DNA from: Phoronis australis
Taxonomy: Eukaryota > Phoronida > Phoronidae
Reading direction: 5' to 3'
NCBI GenBank assembly: GCA_002633005.1
Contig: NMRA01000221.1
Location: 598,033-635,668 of the forward strand
Length of the DNA stretch: 37,636 nucleotides
Shown here: positions 1 through 11,299 of the stretch, piece after piece
Layout of the letters: the number at the start of each line of letters is the position of its first letter
Numbering within the stretch: position 1 is the first letter of the stretch
The notes under the pieces: generated by a model
Seen by the model: only the letters and a program-made list of their open reading frames with translations
What the model was told of the DNA's origin: nothing
Database searches by the model: none
Translations under genes and position numbers: made by a program

Positions 1-1079
1 GTACAGTGAATCGTTTCGTTGTTTTGTTTGACGGATTGAATGCCAAAAATTTTAAACTCATGTGGAATACATTGATTTAGTTTGTCGTTGTGATTACAAC
101 AACAGCAAGCCATGAAGGCATTTCTCAATAGTCAGTGCAGTATGCTGATGCATTTTTCAACATCAAACACAATCGTATCAATGTTATTTTCCAAGCAATC
201 GGAATGCCTGAACGTTACTTCTTTCTGTTAGCCAATGAGAAGCCATGTTGATGCTCAATCCACAGCACCACCCTGTGTAGTACTAGGAATTAAGAAGCGC
301 AGTCTGTGACACGGCAAGAGATGAATAGGGGTAAACCGTGTGGAAACGTAAAAAATTACACGACAATTTGTAACTTAAATAGTGGGTCATTCTAAAGCTT
401 GGCTTCAAATAGAGGCACTGTCCAGCCAAACGCAGCCACAGTAAAAGGCATAAAGTATTCGTCTCACGCTCCAGATAACTGTTAGTTCCGAAATGCTATT
501 TGTAAAATCTCAACTTGACGACGGAAGTATAAAGTTTCTGAGAATATACCCACAAAGTTTAAATTAATGAAATAATATTAGTTTGAATTATGGACCATTG
601 CAAAACTTTGATTTTCCAACAATGACGTTGCGAAACTTTTTCCGTAATATCGAATTGGGAGCTGACATTTTCCGTGAAACAGACCGCAGAACTCGGCATC
701 TATAATAAATGTCTTGTCCAGCTTACCCAGCAACCCGGCGGTGCCGACAAAAGGGCTGTCACTTTTAGATTCTTTTCATGTATATTAATTGAATAGCTTT
801 GAGTATATGTCGTATACGGATTTATATTTTGGGCAGATTAAATAATGAAATTTACAAAAATAATTTGGAACAAGCGTATTACAACGTCCAACAAAAAATT
901 TTCAGATATTTATTATCATTGATAAACAAGTACATTTTAGTACTCGTAAGTATATATAACAAACGTGTAGATATTATGTATATTTTTGTGACATCTCTGC
1001 TTGTAAATGTACTGTTTGGCTAGTAACAATAAAATGTTAAATAGAAAATCATGTGTCTCGTAAATTTTAACGCGTTTAC
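1..1079. other. No recognisable gene
   Basis: AT-rich sequence with no open frame that looks coding. The short plus frame near 799-1023 starts at TTG and has low-complexity composition. A further 3' exon of the aquaporin could lie here, but I could not identify one. Confidence 0.5.
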
Positions 1080-1440
1080 ATGAGAGACAGCTGGGAAGCT
1101 GAATGAGACACTTTTGAAGCAGTTTTCTGAATTCCTTCTAAAAATCTTGTACAGGGCGACATTCCCAAACAATGTGTCATAGTGTCTCTGGAGCTTTATT
1201 ACAAAGAAACATAAATTAGAATCCTGAACTTGGATTTTGACTAAAAAGTATTTGTTGCATTAATATGTTGTAATATTCTAAAGTGGAACCATTTAATGTT
1301 GGGATCCTTTGCAATTTCGTAAGACAAGGCGTATATTCTCTTTCAATCTAAACTATCTCCTAACTCTATTTCTCATTTACACTCTGATAGAGAAGGTTCC
1401 TTAATGTTGTTAAAGATGAAGCAACAAATATGTCTTTAAC
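1080..1440 (-). mobile_element. Decayed LINE (L1-like) reverse-transcriptase C-terminal remnant
   Basis: Reading the minus strand in shifting frames gives peptides typical of the end of a non-LTR retrotransposon ORF2. One is NIKWFHFRILQHINATNTF (about 1235-1300), followed by a stop and a frame change. The next is PETL-stop-HIVWECRPVQDF (about 1140-1190). This matches the layout 'WFQYRIL..I..TN.F ... C..C...PET..HLFWEC' of L1-type elements. Several stops and at least one frameshift show that it is dead. It lies just beyond the last recognised aquaporin exon, so it probably marks the 3' side of that gene. The family assignment is from motif memory only. Confidence 0.6.
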
Positions 1441-1601
1441 CCTTCACATCTTTCCGTAGGTGAGTAATTGCTAAAGGCATGCAAGAATATTAGACACTAA
1501 CACTTTTAAAATACTTTGAAATAGACTTTTTTGAAACCTTCTCAGAATAGAAACAACAACATCATATTCTACAAAGTTTGTTTTTGCATCGAACACATTT
1601 A

Positions 1602-4600
1602 TCATATGATATTGAAAAGCGTACCTGTAACACCTAGCAACTCCTGTTTCTTTTTTTCTTCTTTCGCTTTTTTCCTAACTTCCCATGCGAAGACAAATTC
1701 GTAGGTCAAAGTCGCAGTCACTCCACCCAGAAGGTCGCCAACCCACCATATCTGCAAGCGTACACAAAATCTCCTGGTTCATTCAAAGTAATCATATCAA
1801 AAGCGTCTGAAGATGAGACCACGTGTGTTTTCGAGACGCAACCAATAGCAACGTCAAAGAAGAAAGAAATTGGGAGACGGTTTTTAAATCGTCAAAGTAA
1901 ATTCTCCACTCCGACATTTTGGGACTTGGTGCAGCGGCGATAGTGGTGGTAAACGTGCTGCCCTTTCCACGGAGCGCAACTTTAGCCATAATGCATGTAG
2001 CGCAACATTGAGCACGACAGCGCAGAGCAGGCGTCTATCCACAAAACATTATCCACGCACTGCAAGAATTCGTGCCAAGCACATTTTTAATGCAAATTTC
2101 TGCCTGTGTCTAATTGTAGTTTAAATTCCGGTGCAAAATTTTTAATTGCGTGTGGTAAGACCTCTTAGTGCGTGACATGTATATGTACTTTGCGGGGAAC
2201 AGTAAGGACTTTGATCCATAGCAAATGTTGTATGGTTGATTGCAGACGTTCGAAAAATGGTACACGAAATAGTCTGCATTAGTGTTTCGGTACTGTTTCG
2301 AGAAAGTATTTAAAATTTGTTTTGTTTTTTAGAAAGCGGTTCTAAAAAATGAATGCAAATTACTGAAGTGCATAGCAAGCCCCGTTGTAATTTACATATA
2401 GGGGCTTGTTTATTGAAAAATTACTGAAGACTCGAGTCAGAAATTTGGTGTTGCGCTCCCATTTCGCAACGTTTTGCATTGTAATCGTTCACACGTCACA
2501 GCCGAGAAATAAAGAATACACTTTTCATTGGTAATTAGCTGCGCGGGTACTCTCAGATACTTTGTGCACTTTTCCTGAAATGAGTTTTACTTTTAAGTCA
2601 AAAATTTAAAATCTTTTTATGAAACAGACCTTTAATTATGATCAAACGTTTTCTTTATTTTAAGAAAGATCATCCTAATAATAATGATTGTCTAAATTAT
2701 CTTTATCTCTCTTCCCAATACGTCACCTCTACTGCGTTATTTCAGAACAAATTATTTGCGGCAATAAAATCTGAATATGTAGTCCCAATTCATTTTGCCG
2801 GCGTTGGAGAAAGCAGGGTCAGACATGAGCCATTGCACTCAGCAGAATATCTAAATTCTTCTTGCCGTTGGCCCTAGAATCCTAGATGATAAGGTCATGA
2901 CAATCGAATCGACTGGCGTTATAAGTTCTAAGTAGTAGAAACTTTCATCAAATTCATGGTTCGCAATTTCGGGTTGTGAGTCAATATAACAACGGAGAAT
3001 TCGGATATCCCAGCAATGGCAATTTTTGGAACTTCAACTGATTGAAGAGAACGGAAAGAGATTCTTTTCCAAAATCATTTCGTGCTTAGTATCCGTGACG
3101 TCTAGATCAAGACTAGTTGGCAAATATGTTACATCAGTTTTTAAGTCGTAGCTACGGTTACACTTAACAATTTGTGTTCTTTTTGGGTTTGAGAAACCAG
3201 CCATATAGACCACTCACTGTTACGCAGTTGATCTCCGTTTGTTTTTTAGTCAAAATAGATGGTATTTTGGGTCGTAGAAAGAGTTGGCATTCTTTGTTGC
3301 TTTCGACAAGAGTACAAATCGCTTGGTCAGGGCGAGCACTGATCACGAATGATAACACCGAACTGTTCATTATTTGCAAGACCAACAGAAACTTCTCATC
3401 TGAGAAATGAAAAAACTGATACCATTTTTACAGCGGTGAGTGGTCTAAACCAGGCAAAGTTAAGTTTCTTTAATATGATACAGACTTATAGCTATATTAA
3501 ACAATACATTATCCGTGTAATAATATACTGGAATGGTAATAATCAATAAATGTAAAAGTTAAATTTTGGTGCGATTTCAACACCAAATGTAGTTATATTT
3601 ACATTCGCGTCTCTGCTGCCAGATGGGCTTACAAGGTTGAACACTTTCAATCGCGTGATGTGAACATTGTGCAAGGGTTACGTTACGGGCAGAACCAATG
3701 ACATAAATCACACATAGCTCATTGACCAAACCAGAGTCGATCAGTTGTGTTGGACTGAACATTGATCATAAAAATATGTTTGTAATATCGAGCAAATTGA
3801 AAAAGTTCAAGTCGCCTTTGTACACTGTACGTTTACGATATTTCTTTTGGAGGTTCTAGCTGGGCCTGAATGTGCCTACTGTGCAATTTTTGAAACATAA
3901 GTGTTCTCCTCATGTCTTCTCATGCTCGGTTCCGGACATCTCGTGTCTGCCGCGACATTTCGCTTGTATTCACGCCAGTGCAATATTGCAATTTACGGCA
4001 CGTAGCCGAGCTAGTGTTTCAATACTTACCCACTGCTTCGTTCCACCTCGCAGCGCCCCCAGTCCAACCGCGAAGGACGGATTCATGAAGCACCCCGTGT
4101 ACGGTCCCTGAAATAATAAACAAATGACAAGACCGTGTGAACACTCCATTTGCCGTCTGCTTTTTACTTGAAATCGAACATATTTCCTATTCTACCCTTG
4201 TTAGAACTCAAGATATCAGTGTCTGATAGCCTAGGTTCCGTTACGTAACGGCTTACGTGCCAACCTCCTAATAATAGTTTGCACGTGATAACCCTGCCAT
4301 CAATGCTAAAACTTTGAGTCTGACCTCAAAATTTATAATTTTTACTTGCAATCTCGAGTTTCATTCACTCTAATCTGTAGCAAACTTGGACTAGAAACTC
4401 ATGTGCATAAATGTACTGAAGCACACGCCGACTAACAGCCAATAATCTTGACTGTTCGCACAAAACTAAAGCGGAAATGTAAATTTTTTTGAGTTCGATT
4501 TCCAGCACAAAGATAAAACCTCAGGCCCTAAACTTGATAATCTCGCAAGGACAGTGCGAACACGTGTGTGGTTGGGGCAGCCGGTGTGACATAAAAATCC

Positions 4601-5105
4601 GAATTACGTCTAACCTAGATATACATAAGATTAATACCAACCAATATTCTATTTTTTTCTGAAATATCGCATTGATGTTTGACATGAGTCAGGCTATGAG
4701 AATGGCCGATACAAGGCGGCGAAAACTGACGTCATATCCTTTCAAATGAAACAATGACTGTATCTTTAAACTCCTGACATAATTTCCCAAGATACTGGGT
4801 TCCATCGTACCTTGTGGTTATATAAATAATGTCCATAAGTTGTAACACCTATGTATTTTATTAAATTTTACAACGTTTCATAGTACATTAGTTTCCATGA
4901 CAATTCCTTCTGTAATTGCGCTCTTATTTATGCAACCTTATATTCGTGTTTAATGTTATTGTTCTTGTTTCATGTACAGTATCTTACACGATAGCGTTTA
5001 TGATTTTTAAATTCATTTGCCATTGATGACTGATGTATAGTCAAAGTACCGCTACTGTTTTATTATGAAATGTTTTGTACAGAGTTTTATTATATATTTA
5101 CTCAC

Positions 5106-5168
<63 letters not shown>

Positions 5169-5309
5169 TGTTCGTGATGCCACTTACACTGGGCGATCTA
5201 CTATATCAACTACCATCCGAATAAAAGACACTTGTGTAGACACTACGAAAGTTTGTTGTACAAACTAATTAAAGCCATGAACAGCTTACTTTTCAATATG
5301 TATACATAC

Positions 5310-5391
<82 letters not shown>

Positions 5392-8139
5392 GACAAAATA
5401 TCTTTAAACAGTGGTCCAGGTACCTGGATTAAATTATACCCATATAATATTCTGACGGACTGGCAAAATTGGTCCGTTTCATGCAACTATTTTGGTTTTA
5501 ACTTTAACGGAAATAATAAAGCTGTCACGTTGCTCTTTTTGAACAATGCGGTCGACGTCGTACCAACATTCAAGATTTAAAAGGGCCCAAGATGTTATGG
5601 AGATCTATGAAGGTATTTACTTACGAAAGCCATAATGGCGGCCGCAACATAAAATCCAATAATAATCGCGGCGGTGTATGGCGTCTTGTAACGTATGTCC
5701 AGCGAACCTAGGGCTACCCAGACCAACAGAAAGGTGGCTATGAACTCGACGAATACTGCTTGTCCATCAGTTACTCCGATTCCAATGTGTTTCTCAAGTA
5801 TCACTATCTGGTCGGAATAGCGTTCAGTCAAAATGCCCCTAGGACAGACACGGAGACTTTACGATGAGTGACTCTCAGGAGTTCGAAAACAGAATAGTGT
5901 TCAGTCAAAATGCCTCTAGGACAGACACAGAGACTTTACAATGGGTGACTCTCAGGAGTTCGAAAACAGAATAGTGTTCAGTCAAAATGCCCCTGGGGCA
6001 GATACGGAGACTTTACGATGAGCGACTCTCAGGAGTTTGAAAACAGAATCCAGTAAAACGATAAAAATACATTTTATAACTATTTTTCCGTTATTTTTTA
6101 AATTTACCAAGTGTCGACTGAAAAAAGATACTTAACACTTTGAAAGCAATGGGACATGTAGTAATAACGCGATTTTGCAATTTATCGGAAAACCAAGAAT
6201 AGACAACTTACTCCCACAAGAAGCAAGCGGTTATCCCTCCAAGGATTTCTACTACCACGTAGACTGCACCTAGAATACAAATTTCGCAACTTTTCCAAAC
6301 ACCTGGAGAACGCTTTACCTTAAACTTTTACAGTGGGTGATGCGTTTTAAAATTATTGTAATGACAAGAACAATTTTACGTCATTTGGTTGACAAGGGGA
6401 AATCATTCCATTCAATAACAAATAATCTCCGCATATGAGTATTGCGATGCTGAATCAATATATTCACGAATTGTCAAATGTGACGTTTTGTTTTTGAGCA
6501 AACTGAATGCTTTCAACTTGTGTAAAACTCTGCAACGGGAATACATCAATTTTGTTGTCCATCTTGGTTTTACGTAGTGTGTGAAATTTTAACTAAAATT
6601 AAACTCGCAGTGATGGTTTGGGTGGTTGTAATCGCATAATTAAGGACACAGTTAATAAACAAACTGCTTCAAACTATCAGACATACCCTTTAGTACCGAC
6701 GTTTCTCCGAGTATAGCAAAAACGGTGACGTACCCTTTAGTATCGATATTTCTCCGAGTATAGCAAAAACTGTAGCAAAGACGGGGTTCATGAACCCAGC
6801 TCCGAGATGGCCAAACGTTTCGAACAGAACACAGACGAAGAAGCCACCGGCTAGAGCATGTCGCAACACTGAAATGATCAAGACAGTCAAAGTCGTCCTT
6901 GAGGTCAATCATGGTCTTCATATGTGAAGGAAAATTTGACAAAATTTTAGAGTTTTGTTTACTTGTGGCACTGCGCAGTAAAAGCTTATAAACTTTTGCA
7001 GGTGAAATCAAAAGGCGCGAGATTTTTAGGCAAGCAAGGACAAACACAACTTGTAAATGGTATGGAAATGTTGATACTAGTTTAACACAAATCAGTGTAC
7101 CAACAGATGAGAGATAATACGGCTCCGGACACTCATTTGGGCGATCCAGGTTCAAATTCTGTCCAATATGACAATCAGTACAGCATTTCATGCAAAAGTG
7201 TCTCCTACTAAGTCTTGGAAGTAGACTTAGAATGTTTATGGAGGATGGGAGCTTTGGACCGAGCTCTATGAGACCCGAACTCAGGCACGATTTGGATTCA
7301 GAATTGAACTTTAAAGTGGCATAGAACGCGAAAAACAGATTAAACTACACCATTTATTAACGATTTTGAATCTCTGTTTATGCCAAAGCATTTTTCTTTC
7401 AGTTTCGTATTTCAAAAAACGTTATCTGTTCGTCACATCGTCGATTCTCCTACAAGGCAAAGCACGTCTCCTTATTTGGTAAGGCAAGACATAGACGAAG
7501 CACACTCCGCTTAAATGGAAAATATTACCTTTGACCTTTGACGTAAACAAAACAATGACGATTTTACATTCTTTGAGAACATGCGCATTATTAGGGGCGG
7601 AGAATTTGGAAACTGTATTGGGATGAAATAGTTTTTATTTCGTCTGTGTTTCGATTTTTTCTGGAAATGCTTGCAGTATCCAAAGTGAACAAATCTCACG
7701 TTAGCATTTCCAAGAACTAGACTCGCCATGATCTCTTTTTGAAGTTTCGCTTTCCAGGCCTCTTTAACCAATCACTCTGCTGATAATTCGAGTTCAGTGT
7801 TGTAACTTTATTCGAAGTCTTACGTATAATTGGTTAATTTTTGAGTCTAGTTTTCGAGTACAGAGGTTGGATACCTGGCCTGGAATAGGAAAAACGATTA
7901 GATTTTTAAAATAAAATGCTAAAACAAAAATGATGACGCGAGTATTGCTGGTGTCAGCCATATTGCTTGCACGTCTCTGGTCGTTACCTGGTGATCCGTC
8001 TTGTTTGTTCCCCATATGAACAGCGGAGTTGATGCATGTCGAAACAAGAAAAAACGTAGCCAAGAACTCTGCAAAAGCTTCCTTCCAAAATGCGAGCGTC
8101 TTCACTTCTTTCTTTACGCTTTCAACGAACTCACCCGGC
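1602..8139 (-). CDS. Aquaporin (MIP) family channel gene, six exons recognised
   Basis: This is a membrane channel of the major intrinsic protein family, which passes water or small neutral solutes through the membrane. Six exons join in matching phase to about 255 residues, close to the family's usual 250-290. In order they carry: TM1 (FAEFLATFFLVS); TM2 and loop B (AGFMNPVFA); TM3 (YVVVEILGGITACF); loop D, TM4 and TM5 (GQAVFVEFIATFLLVW); loop E (GCFMNPSFAVGLGA); and TM6 with a Lys/Glu-rich tail (WVGDLLGG, then KKAKEEKKK). Both NPA boxes are changed, to NPV and NPS, and the Arg that normally follows the second box is Phe, so the pore filter is not that of an orthodox aquaporin. The start codon is not secure. 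The 3' end is either a further exon after 1625 or read-through to TGA at 1602-1604. Altered NPA boxes recall the AQP11/12 group, but I do not assign a subfamily. Confidence 0.88.
1625..1751 (-). CDS. Aquaporin exon F: TM6 and charged C-terminal tail
   Basis: The acceptor is CGCTTGCAG. The exon encodes IWWVGDLLGGVTATLTYEFV, then a Lys/Glu-rich tail (RKKAKEEKKKQELLG). The W-V-G-P-L-L-G-G motif of MIP TM6 is recognisable, with Asp in place of Pro. A possible donor (GTACGC) follows 1625. If it is unused, translation reads eight more codons to TGA at 1602-1604. Confidence 0.82.
4030..4107 (-). CDS. Aquaporin exon E: second NPA box (NPS)
   Basis: A 26-codon exon in phase 0 at both ends, with donor GTAAGT (4024-4029). 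It encodes GPYTGCFMNPSFAVGLGALR and ends TKQW. The G-P-x-T-G-x-x-M-N-P string is the loop-E signature. Ser replaces Ala in NPA, and Phe stands where the selectivity-filter Arg normally follows. Confidence 0.87.
5107..5171. repeat. (TA)n/(TG)n microsatellite
   Basis: A short TA run passes into more than 25 TG units, ending in a variant TATGTGTGTG. It lies in the aquaporin intron between exons D and E. Confidence 0.97.
5304..5388. repeat. (CATA)n then (TA)n microsatellite
   Basis: About five CATA units are followed by about 33 TA units, in the same intron as the TG repeat. The reading frames here (Tyr-Ile repeats) are artefacts. Confidence 0.97.
5625..5838 (-). CDS. Aquaporin exon D: loop D, TM4 and TM5
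   Basis: The acceptor follows a pyrimidine-rich tract ending GTCCTAG, and the donor is GTAAGT (5619-5624). The exon is 214 nt, one base plus 71 codons. It encodes GVTDGQAVFVEFIATF (TM4) and YTAAIIIGFYVAAAIMAF (TM5). Two more copies of the acceptor region lie immediately upstream in a 77-bp tandem repeat. Only the acceptor at 5839-5840 gives the correct phase with exon C. Confidence 0.87.
5815..6049. repeat. 77-bp tandem repeat, three copies, spanning the exon D acceptor
   Basis: The string GTTCAGTCAAAATGCC recurs at 5822, 5899 and 5976, exactly 77 bases apart, and the following bases are nearly identical in each copy. The unit covers the first bases of aquaporin exon D plus the adjoining intron. 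Each copy therefore carries an AG acceptor behind a pyrimidine tract. Confidence 0.93.
6212..6269 (-). CDS. Aquaporin exon C: TM3
   Basis: A 58-nt exon with acceptor TTGTATTCTAG and donor GTAAGT (6206-6211). It encodes AVYVVVEILGGITACFLW. The E/Q-x-L-G-G motif is characteristic of MIP TM3. It enters in phase 1 and leaves in phase 2, which matches both neighbours. Confidence 0.85.
6684..6777. repeat. 47-bp tandem duplication spanning the exon B donor
   Basis: TACCCTTTAGTA starts at 6684 and again at 6731, and the following 35 bases are similar in both. Each copy carries the end of exon B and a donor (GTATGT or GTACGT on the minus strand). Confidence 0.9.
6734..6868 (-). CDS. Aquaporin exon B: TM2 and first NPA box (NPV)
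   Basis: The acceptor is GATCATTTCAG and the donor is GTACGT (6728-6733). The exon encodes LRHALAGGFFVCVLFETF, then GHLGAGFMNPVFA, the loop-B half-helix with Val in place of the usual Ala of NPA. It ends in ILKG, where the split Gly codon (G|GT) joins exon C. Its last 47 bases, including the donor, are tandemly duplicated just downstream (6684-6730). Confidence 0.87.
7988..8139 (-). CDS. Aquaporin exon A: N-terminus and TM1
   Basis: The acceptor is TTCCATCTTAG, with G at 8139 as the first exon base. The donor GTAACG follows 7988. The exon takes 2 nt from the previous exon and leaves phase 1. It encodes PGEFVESVKKEVK, then TM1 with FWKEAFAEFLATFFLVSTCI. The E-x-x-A-T-F signature of MIP TM1 is clear. 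The next exon joins as G|TG, giving Val. Confidence 0.82.
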
Positions 8140-8148
8140 CTAAGATGG

Positions 8149-8235
8149 AATAATTGAATCAAAAAGTAAGTTGGAGAGACACGTGACTTACAGATGTATT
8201 TGCATGATCCTAAGTATGCTAATGTATAGCGAGAA
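8149..8235 (-). other. Possible small 5' exon of the aquaporin, uncertain
   Basis: A GTAAGT donor lies at 8186-8191, only 52 bases before the exon A acceptor. It would leave phase 2, as exon A requires. An ATG at 8206 in that frame would give the N-terminus MQIHL-PGEFVE. Alternatively, a 44-nt internal exon bounded by a TTTAG acceptor could link to the candidate first exon at 10461-10604. Phases fit in both cases, but a 52-bp intron is far shorter than the gene's other introns. Confidence 0.2.
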
Positions 8236-8239
8236 CTAA

Positions 8240-10394
8240 ACAACATTGATATTTCAACATAATCTATGCTAAACAAAGTATTCATTTGGGCAATCAGGTG
8301 ACAGTTTTTTGTTCAGTGTAAAGAATTTTTGTAATTATTGGCCTTATGATCACCCATGTTCCCCTTTATGGTAACTTGTGCCTAATAATCGGGAGTTCAT
8401 GGTAATGGTTAAATTAAGTGTTTTTGCTGAATAATAGTTGAAAAAGGATTGATTAAAATTCACTTCATTTTATTAACATTTAACTTGATTTAGTGGAGCG
8501 CAAAGTTTCATCAATGTGAACATGACTATTTGAGTGAACTTGTCAAGTTTCCACGTGTATTCCATGTTCGCGCATACGCCATATCGAGATTAAGAAAGTT
8601 CACGGACAGCAAATGTAGCAAGAGTCGCACATTCGTCCAGACTCACATTTACAGAGAAGAAAATTACGTTTGATTTACACCACTCTCAGCTAGGACAAAG
8701 TTGTTCTCAACTGGTGTTTACTGAGAGGAGAAGTGGTCTTACAGAGAACTGTCAGTTAATTTTTACTCCCGGATCAGATCATGCTTGGTGAATACTGAAG
8801 TTGACACCTCCTGACAGTTCAGCAAGTATATAATCTTGTCTTAAGTCATAGCGAACTGTCCAGAACTACACATATTTTACTAAGGAAAAACTTCAAAACG
8901 GTAGATGACTAAATCAAAAGTTGGATTTTGGTGACGGAAGGTGAGTTTATAATTGACCGTAGGACGCCTACTATATTTCAATGAATATGTCCAATGAAAA
9001 CCACAGTCGCTTGAATCTAACTATTCCTTCCATCCATCAGCACCCACACTATCTACATGAATTGAAACGTATGTTTTCAATTCTATAATGTATCATAACA
9101 AATTTTTGGGGGAGAGAGCAGAGGATTCCTCCTAATGCCGTCAACATTCCGTTTTCAAGCCTTACGCGAACATATGATCACCCCTTCCTTTACGACATCT
9201 TAGATCCGCCTGCTTGTTGACATTTGAACGTTTATCGCGGAAACTGTAAACTTACTGCATCTTTCACAGTTTCCCGTGTGATTAAAACGTCAGCAATGTC
9301 AGGTTTCAGTTATTTCCTCCACTTCAGCGTATCTCGGGCGTTAAAGCATAACGCAAGCACAGTCTTTGTACGCTCCCTGTTTGATAAGTCGTAACGTCTT
9401 AGTGCTGGCACCTCTCACAACACATTTTTCAATAAAGTTATGACGTCACCTATTGTCTATTTGTGCGATTTGATCTTTTTAGATTTGAAACTGACAGAAA
9501 AAATAAGAAAACGAACAACCTGGGATTTTGAAATTTTCGAATATTGAAATTTACCCCATACCTTTTGTCAGAAGAAAAATAGAAACAGTAAAGTGTTACT
9601 GTATGTGAGGGCGTGTAACGACATATGGAAGAAAAAAGTGAGAGTTTTTAGCCTAATCGTTTGGCTCTATGGTCTTTGTAAATATAAAATTGTTCATTTG
9701 ACGTTGTACGTTCTATTACATTCAGCATGTACGTCATAGACAGCAGCGGCTGGTTCCACTAAAAGTCTTGAAGAGCTTTTAAAAAATCACCAATTTTGTT
9801 TTCAACCCCCCCCCCCCCCAAGGAAACAACGGCAGTCAAATTAGAACATCCGCAAACACTATCTGTCGATATGTTACTATTAGCCGAGTTCGAGTTACGC
9901 GTACTGATTGGTCAAAACATACCACATCATTTGCCATCCTATCCTGTGTTAAGAAAGGCGAGGTGGTGCGTTTGTAGTGGTTGTGACAATTCGTATTTGA
10001 CCACGCTATAGCCGACTCTGTCCATTTCCCGCGGTTCACTGGAGAAGCGAGGATGTGGCACAAGTTAGCACGAGAAATTCGCGTTGGTGGACATGTTAAA
10101 CTGGCGTTAGGTGCGTTCATGCGTCACACTCATGTGATCTGAGAAACTTTCAATAGAAGTCACCTTTATTCTATTATTTCGTTTTTGGCAAATGAAATTC
10201 ACGATTATGATTTGCAGTAGTGATGCTGACATTGCAGTCATTTGTCAAAACAAAGTAAATGGTGGTTTAAAGTTTTGCGTAAGTTCTTGCCGAAGTTTAG
10301 GCTTACGAAAATTCTTAGGTGTTCCTCAGTGCGCATGATCGTAAATAGACATGCGTCTAGTCTTATTTCACAAACGTATAATATAGCTCTGGAA
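8240..10394. other. Gene-free stretch with a poly-C run
   Basis: No coding region recognised. A run of 14 C sits at 9806-9819. The short frames in 9.8-10.1 kb on both strands have no family match and no splice context. Confidence 0.5.
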
Positions 10395-10460
10395 TTATCT
10401 ATTTAAAAAGGGAGCGAAATTAAAAACTACAATTTTTCGTGAGTAAGACTTAAAACTTAC

Positions 10461-10604
10461 TTTAAACTGGTGATGTTTCACTGCTCCACCGCAATCATCA
10501 GAAAGATGACGCCTTCGTAGCATGTTTCGGCTTTTAACTTGAACACCTTCCAACGCTAGACCCGCGAAGTTGACCGGTCTCCGGTTTGACGAGGATTTCT
10601 CCAT
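10461..10604 (-). CDS. Possible first coding exon, unknown protein
   Basis: An ATG in a strong context (GAAATGG) opens a 48-codon frame rich in Arg, Ser and His (MEKSSSNRRPVNFAGLALEG at the start). It ends in phase 0 at a perfect GTAAGT donor (10455-10460). I do not recognise the peptide. It is upstream of the aquaporin on the same strand but cannot join exon A directly, because exon A needs a phase-2 donor. It could be a first exon through an intermediate exon, or unrelated. Confidence 0.25.
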
Positions 10605-10855
10605 TTCTCAAGCACTCATGTTTTAGCTCGCTCTATTTCAAAGTTTTCCTTTCCGGGGCCTTCCTGCATCCTAGTTTCCCATGGCACTGTAAAGTCCACC
10701 AAGACCACCACCACAAAATAATGTCAGGTCTTAAAGGTGTTGAAGCTACATGGATAGGGAATCAGCCTTCATGCACCAATTATTTGCATAGATATGATCC
10801 CTACTGCGTTACTAATACTTCTCTTGCAGACAGCTCACGTAAAATCGGGGAATTT

Positions 10856-11290
10856 CTAAACTACTTTGCGCTTGGTTCTTCTCTTCAAATCCAGTGCGTG
10901 TGCAATCTCTTTGAGGACCTTATTGTGCCTCCAAGTACACTTCCACTCTGCCAGGGCTACCGTGCAACTGGACAGGACATGTTGTAGGGTCTCCACTTTG
11001 CCAAAACGGCTACATCTGTCGGCGTCCTCCTTCTTCCGTAACTTCAAGTTGCACCTCGTTGGTAGGGTGTTATACACTTATTGCAGTAAAAATCTCCGTG
11101 TGGAGAAGGTCTGTTGCCCTGGTTCTCCTCGCTAGCACTCCTTCCTAGGTGGTCCGTTTCCCTTTGTTCCTTCATGCTGAGCCTAGCGCTTTTCTTTTTC
11201 CTCTTCACGAATCTCCTTGAGTAGCATATATCGTCTCTCCTTTCCCTTTGTCTCCTTCCATCTAGTGGATGGTACAAAGCCCAGACCTTG
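10856..11290 (-). mobile_element. Non-LTR retrotransposon C-terminal remnant
   Basis: The minus frame at 10856-11077 reads YNTLPTRCNL, then a zinc-knuckle-like segment (DRCSRFG, ETLQHVLSSC), then CTWRHNKVL. This is the conserved end of many LINE polyproteins ('YD.LPT..NL ... C..C....TL.H.LS.C ... GRYTWRHD.VL'). Sequence further upstream on the same strand, to about 11290, looks related but is out of frame. No intact ORF remains. Confidence 0.65.
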
Positions 11291-11299
11291 TCAACCGCA

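Noticed and set aside
2374-2410. Short hairpin CAAGCCCC...GGGGCTTG
   Set aside because: A stem of only 8-9 bp with no terminal-repeat flanks or transcription context.
2638-2877. 79-codon plus frame inside an aquaporin intron
   Set aside because: Antisense in an intron, with AT-driven composition and no family resemblance.
4239-4252. 14-bp perfect palindrome CCGTTACGTAACGG
   Set aside because: A single occurrence in an intron. Expected by chance at this scale and without context.
5232-5486. Open frames encoding Tyr-Ile repeats on both strands
   Set aside because: They are translations of the (TA)n microsatellite.
7511-7771. 86-codon minus frame in the intron between aquaporin exons A and B
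   Set aside because: It starts at a non-ATG codon. No splice phase fits the flanking exons and no MIP motif is present.
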